This document shows, piece after piece, positions 7,838 to 11,766 of a stretch of 11,766 nucleotides of DNA. This stretch comes from Krasilnikovozyma curviuscula (taxonomy: Eukaryota > Basidiomycota > Tremellomycetes > Cystofilobasidiales > Mrakiaceae). The position numbers and the translations under genes are program-made. The DNA lies in NCBI GenBank assembly GCA_014825775.1, contig MVAQ01000372.1:1-11766 (forward strand). The letters run 5' to 3'. Under the pieces are notes generated by a model. It was not told the origin of the DNA. It did not search any database and saw nothing but the letters and a program-made list of their open reading frames with translations. Position 1 is the first letter of the stretch. The number at the start of each line of letters is the position of its first letter.

Positions 7838-9340
7838 CTATCTTTGCTTCGAGTTGACATCTTCCACGAATCGTATCACTCGATCTACAAACTCATCAGG
7901 CCTGAGACGAAAAGCCTGTCAGCCACAGCGATAGAGAATCTTAGGAAGAAAGGAAAGGAGATGCAACGCACTTCTCAGCCTGAACCCAATGACCAGCCTC
8001 AATCTTCTCGAGCCGTAAGTTCGGAAAGAACTGGCGGGCAATCTCAAGACTTTCGTCCGTGATGTAGGTGGAGTTAGTTCCTTCGACCATCAGCACAGGA
8101 CGTTCGAAGGTCATTTCTCCAGGCTGCCAAAAACAATTAACTAAGAGAGTTAGAGACTGAATCGTCAGAAAGTTTGATGGGATTGCTCACGGAAAAGGGA
8201 AATGAACCAAGAGTAGGCAAGTAGCGCTTGATCAACTCCAACGGTATCCTGAAACTGACTCTTTTGTCCTTGACAACAGCATTAGTCAGAAGAAATTGTC
8301 TGACTGACAGGTCCTATATTAGTGGAACATTTAGTTTCGCCGTGATAACCAGTACTTTGGAATGCCCCTTACTTTTTCGACTTTCTGTAAGCTACCAGCA
8401 TCACCAAAGGCAGTAGTAGAAAATATCAGATTTCACCCATTTCCTTGTTGAATTATGGGATGATGAGTCTTACACTTCATCAGCTCTTATTCTGTTATGA
8501 GTTTCTGTAGTAGCGATCTCCAACATCGCATCAGCATAGTCAAAGAATCTGACCATCCCATTCAATTAAATCAGTGCCAACGTTTTTGTGAATTACGTTC
8601 AGGGTCACTCACTCCTGATGAATGAGTTCGTCCACTGGACTGATGTCTACCGCTGTCAGGCTCTTGACAAGGCGATTCAGATCGGGGTGCAACGCCAGAG
8701 TCATTACTGCTTTGCCACCCCTGGAATAATTTGAAGATAAAAGGTCAGGCCTGACAATGGTGTCGGGAAATTACAAGAGAATGAGATCGCAGCAAGCTCA
8801 CATTGAGTGGCCCATCAAGTGAACTGTCTCCTTTCGACACCCTATTTCCTCCATGAAATGATACACATCGTTGGCCATAGCTAGAGAAGTGTGCGGCTCA
8901 GCATGAGGAGATGTTCCATGATTCCTCATATCCTGTAGAAAACAAATGTGACGCGCAATGACTCAGTAAACGCAACTCGGAGCGGGGTCTTGTGTAGACA
9001 TACCAGAGCATATACTGGCATCGATAGTGTTTCTGAGAATCGACGAGAGAGCGTCCTCCAGCTGCGAGCGACTCGAAGAAACGGAATTGAAGAGGGTTGA
9101 GAGTTGGAACGGAATAGGTCTTGCTTACTTCTGTTTCGAGCCATACAAGCCATGGCAGATGACCATCACATCCTGAGGTTGATTCAGAATCTTAGCGGGT
9201 GGTACTGTCAGGGTATACTGAAGCTTGACAGGTTCAGACTTCACGTAGGATAACGAGGATAGCTTCCCCGACTGAACTGTCCTTGAGCCTGACGACCGTG
9301 CTAGGCTTAGTCTCTGATGGTATGAGATGGGCACCTTCAT
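7838..9340 (-). CDS. ABHD11/Imo32-type alpha/beta hydrolase, probably mitochondrial
   Basis: Nine exons, in reading order 9340-9129, 9061-9004, 8932-8802, 8720-8613, 8548-8476, 8384-8373, 8313-8191, 8123-7972 and 7901-7838, give 310 aa. The match runs the full length: VKLQYTL, the oxyanion turn ICHGLYGSKQNWRTLSRRF (61-79), VYALDMRNHGTSPH (87-100), the nucleophile elbow HLMGHSMGGKAVMTLAL (Ser133), KSLTAVDISPVD (Asp159, a likely triad acid), DLSVRQFLLTN, FRIPLEL, and the final EAGHWVQAEKPDEFV with His284. All triad candidates are present, so it is probably active. The family includes human ABHD11, yeast Imo32 and the ethanol acetyltransferase Eat1; the exact substrate is not readable. Residues 1-35 lack Asp/Glu and are rich in Arg, Lys and Ser, fitting a mitochondrial presequence. 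One exon is 12 nt (KVEK). Donors gtgtaa and gtgcgt are weak. Confidence 0.9.
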
Positions 9341-9360
9341 TTCTTGAGAATTTCATCCAT
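9337..9360 (-). promoter_or_regulatory. Seven-codon upstream ORF overlapping the ABHD11-like start (ATGA)
   Basis: An ATG at 9360 starts MDEILKK, and its TGA stop (9339-9337) overlaps the main ATG (9340-9338) as ATGA. If the leader includes it, this arrangement would favour reinitiation or leaky scanning at the main start. Only 20 nt separate the two ATGs. The transcription start is unknown. Confidence 0.4.
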
Positions 9361-9468
9361 AAGATTTTCGTCGTCTGGATGGATTTCTTATTTCCTATTG
9401 CCTGATGGCAGCTCGCGAGGCAACACACACACGCACGCAACGGCATTTACAAGTCACTTAGGCAGAAA
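9341..9468. promoter_or_regulatory. Bidirectional promoter between the ABHD11-like gene and UGO1
   Basis: The two start codons are divergent and 128 bp apart, so both promoters and leaders are packed here. A CA-rich stretch (9423-9440) sits about 30-45 nt before the UGO1 start. No TATA box is evident. Both products are expected at mitochondria, which makes shared control plausible. Confidence 0.6.
9379..9461 (+). promoter_or_regulatory. Two tandem short upstream ORFs before UGO1
   Basis: ATG at 9379 opens an 8-residue frame ending in TGA at 9403-9405; the last base of that stop is the first of the next ATG (TGATG), which opens an 18-residue frame ending at 9461, 7 nt before the UGO1 start. 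Whether they lie in the transcript depends on a start site I cannot see. Confidence 0.35.
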
Positions 9469-11366
9469 ATGTCGTCAAGCAGCCCGTCCTCCCAGCCTAC
9501 ATCATCAGTACGACAGCTCTATACTCGTGAGAATTACCCTTTGCTCGTTGTATCTATTCCAGTTCGTCCAGCTGATGCTGATGTTCCTGTTTTTATCCCC
9601 AAAGAATCGAGTGACGACTGGCTCTTCTTGCCGCCTACGATCCAACCATCATCCAAAGGTGGGAGTACACCCAGCGTGCCATCTTCCTCAGCTCCACAAC
9701 CACCCCTGCTGTATGTTCCTCCTGCCAGAGGAGGACTGGGAAGTGGTCCGAATGTCGTGGCTAATTTGGGTCTCAAGGACGCACTGAAAGTTGCTGCTGG
9801 GGCTTTCCTATTGGTGAGTGAGACCTTTTTAAATTGGGCCTTTGTAGTTTGGATCGAAGGTATGGCAAGATTGTAAGGAATGGTAATCCTGCACGCCCAA
9901 GCTCCTCGCTGGTGCTGTTTCGCGTGATTCTCGTATTGGGAGAAGTTCTTTATAGCTCATTCTAGTTGAAGCTGCATCCAGCCTTTCCTATGGCTCCATT
10001 CTAGCTCCGATGCTTCGTCCTACAATGTGCAGGACTAACATAGCATGTTCACGTCTCCTTTCCTATTTAGCAATTCACGTCCACAGCAATGGCCATGCCA
10101 TTTGAAGTCTCCAAAGTCCTCCTTCAAATACAATACTGCCCTCGACCATCACTATCGACTCGTGCATATCCATCTCTAGCACCGGAACCCTCCACTCCTA
10201 AAGAGTTTGGTGGCTCAGAAGGCTCTTTGTCCGATGAAGAGGATGCCCAGGCCTACTTCCAAGATTTAATGACTGCTCCTTCTCGTTTGGATGGTGATAT
10301 TACTGCTGGAAAGAGAGAGGTTGATGCTGATGGGTATGTGGTCAAGAGAGTCGGTGGTGGAACTGAGGAGGATGAAGAGGACGAGTGGGTCATGAGAAGC
10401 GTTAAGAATGGAAGCTTCGGTGTCAGAGGCATGATGACTAGGATATGGAGAAGTAAAGAGGGAGTGACTGGACTTTGGAAAGGTGAGAATATACAACACC
10501 TGCTTCAACGACTTTGAACCTCTCGTCCCACTGACTTCTGGACTCTTCGTCGTATGCTCGAAGGTCAACTCACAACATACCTCATCGACATTCTCAATTC
10601 ATTCTTTCAACCAATCATTCACAATACCCTCATCTCGTTCATCCAACCGAACCCTTCACCGACCTCCGCGGCCCTCCCACAACTCTTGACCCTGTCCGCC
10701 AGTCACGTCATCACTGGCGTCTTATTTTCACCACTCGACTTGGCTCGCACACGACTCATTGCTCAATCCTCTCTTAAACCACACCGAAAATACTCTGGTC
10801 TTATCCCAGTGTTAAAGGATGTCGTTGAGAATGAAGGTGGTTGGAGAGGACTCTACTTTCATCCAACTCTGTTGATCCCAACCTTATTGGACACGTTCAC
10901 CAGATCTTTCCTCTCCCTCTCAATTCCATACTTTATAGAACGCCAACTGAATGTCTCTGCGATATCAACACCAGTCGTTCACTCCCTCCTCACACTCACG
11001 TTTGGAATGGGCAGTCTGCTCGTCACCTTGCCCCTCGAGACGGTCAGGCGGCGACTTCAAGTCCAATCACGGGCATCAATAACGACTCTCCCTGAAGACT
11101 CGACTGCGGTGGACTTCAAGACGTGCGTCGACACTCGACCAAGGAGGTACATCGGGGTCGTCGAAAGTATCTGGAGAATCCTGACGGAAGAAGTTTCGCC
11201 TGCTTCAAAGGCTTCTTTCACTCCCAGCGGCCCTGAACCACTGATGTTTGCGGGTATTAGCCAGCTTTACAGAGGGTTCGGAATGGGTGTGGGAGCTAGC
11301 TCGGTCGTGTTTTTGCTCAGCTTGGTCGGAGAAGGGGTTGAGGTCGGAGGGTGGCAGGAGATTTAG
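9469..11366 (+). CDS. UGO1: Ugo1-like mitochondrial outer-membrane fusion protein (modified carrier family)
   Basis: Exons 9469-9813, 10071-10482 and 10564-11366 give 519 aa. The protein has three degenerate mitochondrial-carrier signatures: PFEVSKVLLQ (from 125), PLDLARTRLIAQ (from 309) and PLETVRRRLQVQ (from 409), with hydrophobic helices around each, and LWKGQLTTYLIDIL at the exon 2-3 join. The N-terminal RQLYTRENYP, a Ser/Pro-rich soluble segment to about 100, and a long acidic insert (about 150-225, including SDEEDAQAYFQDL and EEDEEDEW) between the first signature and the next carrier half match fungal Ugo1 (related to SLC25A46) rather than a metabolite transporter. In yeast, Ugo1 links the fusion GTPases Fzo1 and Mgm1; I infer the same role. 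Intron 9814-10070 is 257 nt, the longest in the window, and could hide a micro-exon, although the direct join reads well (GAFLLQFTSTAMAMPFEV). Confidence 0.87.
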
Positions 11367-11766
11367 AAGAGGGTAGCCTCCGGGCTCTATGTCTCTTCTT
11401 GAATGCTCATTCTGACCCTTTCAACTGGGTCTTGGTCTCTTATGTTTTGTATCTATAGTATATCAACATACGCATACGACAATTGCTTCCTTCGCTTCGT
11501 ATTCCACCGTCTTCCTTTAAAACACGTTTGGCTGAAAGCTCAGTACTCTCCACCTTGACCTTCATTTTTTCGAGTCATCTAGCAAAAATCGTGGCTGTGC
11601 CTGTGTTTACTTTCTGACGTGGCGGCAAAAATAAAACTAAAAGAAAAATACTCGTCGACAGCACTAAAAAGGGCATCGACCTACACTTCTTGTTTCCCCC
11701 CGACGTTCACCCTCCCATATCCATCCATCCATCCATCCATCCATTTGGAGGGTCCTATCTCTCCAC
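11367..11766. other. 3' flank of UGO1 and probable upstream region of a gene beyond the window
   Basis: After the UGO1 stop come T-rich 3' UTR-like sequences. Further on is an A-rich stretch (about 11623-11650, including aataaaa) and then a C/T-rich segment. No open frame of note starts here. The C/T-rich end resembles a promoter or leader of a gene to the right, but this is a weak inference. Confidence 0.4.
11721..11744. repeat. (CCAT)6 tetranucleotide microsatellite
   Basis: Six perfect CCAT units in a row. It lies outside any gene model, probably in an upstream region of a gene to the right, and its copy number may vary between strains. Confidence 0.95.

Noticed and set aside
9534..9776. 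Minus-strand frame rich in Gly and Pro within UGO1 exon 1
   Set aside because: It lies opposite the Ser/Pro-rich N-terminus of Ugo1 and reflects its composition.
1..11766. Transposon, viral or prokaryotic defence elements
   Set aside because: No terminal inverted repeats, transposase, integrase, reverse transcriptase, CRISPR repeats or defence-type domains could be recognised on either strand.

Overview
This window looks like nuclear DNA from an intron-dense fungus, most likely a basidiomycete; Tremellomycetes is a guess from style only. The evidence is 50-120 nt introns with GT..AG ends and CTAAC/CTAAT-like branch sites, many exons per gene, short intergenic gaps on both strands, and recognisably fungal families (Ugo1, an Eat1/Imo32-ABHD11 type hydrolase, a fungal isonitrile-hydratase-like DJ-1 protein). 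There are no bacterial operons, Shine-Dalgarno sites, tRNAs, rRNAs, transposons or CRISPR arrays. All gene models were spliced by hand; each complete one closes in frame.

Layout: (1) 61-471 (+), the 3' end of a glutaredoxin-fold protein without the active-site cysteine. (2) 843-2147 (+), a 311-aa acidic/basic low-complexity protein that looks nucleolar. (3) 2252-3995 (-), a 417-aa MetX-like (homoserine O-acetyltransferase-like) alpha/beta hydrolase whose nucleophile serine position reads Gln. (4) 4130-5297 (+), a 231-aa DJ-1/PfpI protein. (5) 5536-7422 (+), a 448-aa PLP enzyme of the ACC-synthase-like/class I aminotransferase type. (6) 7838-9340 (-), a 310-aa ABHD11/Imo32-type hydrolase, probably mitochondrial. 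(7) 9469-11366 (+), a 519-aa Ugo1-like mitochondrial fusion protein.

Genes 2/3 and 5/6 are convergent; 3/4 and 6/7 are head to head across only 134 and 128 bp, so each pair probably shares a bidirectional promoter. Genes 6 and 7 are both expected at mitochondria, the clearest functional link here. The others look like ordinary housekeeping or accessory enzymes, with no sign of a biosynthetic cluster.

Most unusual are two fold-preserved enzymes that lack their nucleophile (genes 1 and 3), an aminotransferase with an altered cofactor-phosphate site (gene 5), and four micro-exons of 8, 10, 12 and 15 nt in three genes. I found no convincing new multi-gene system.
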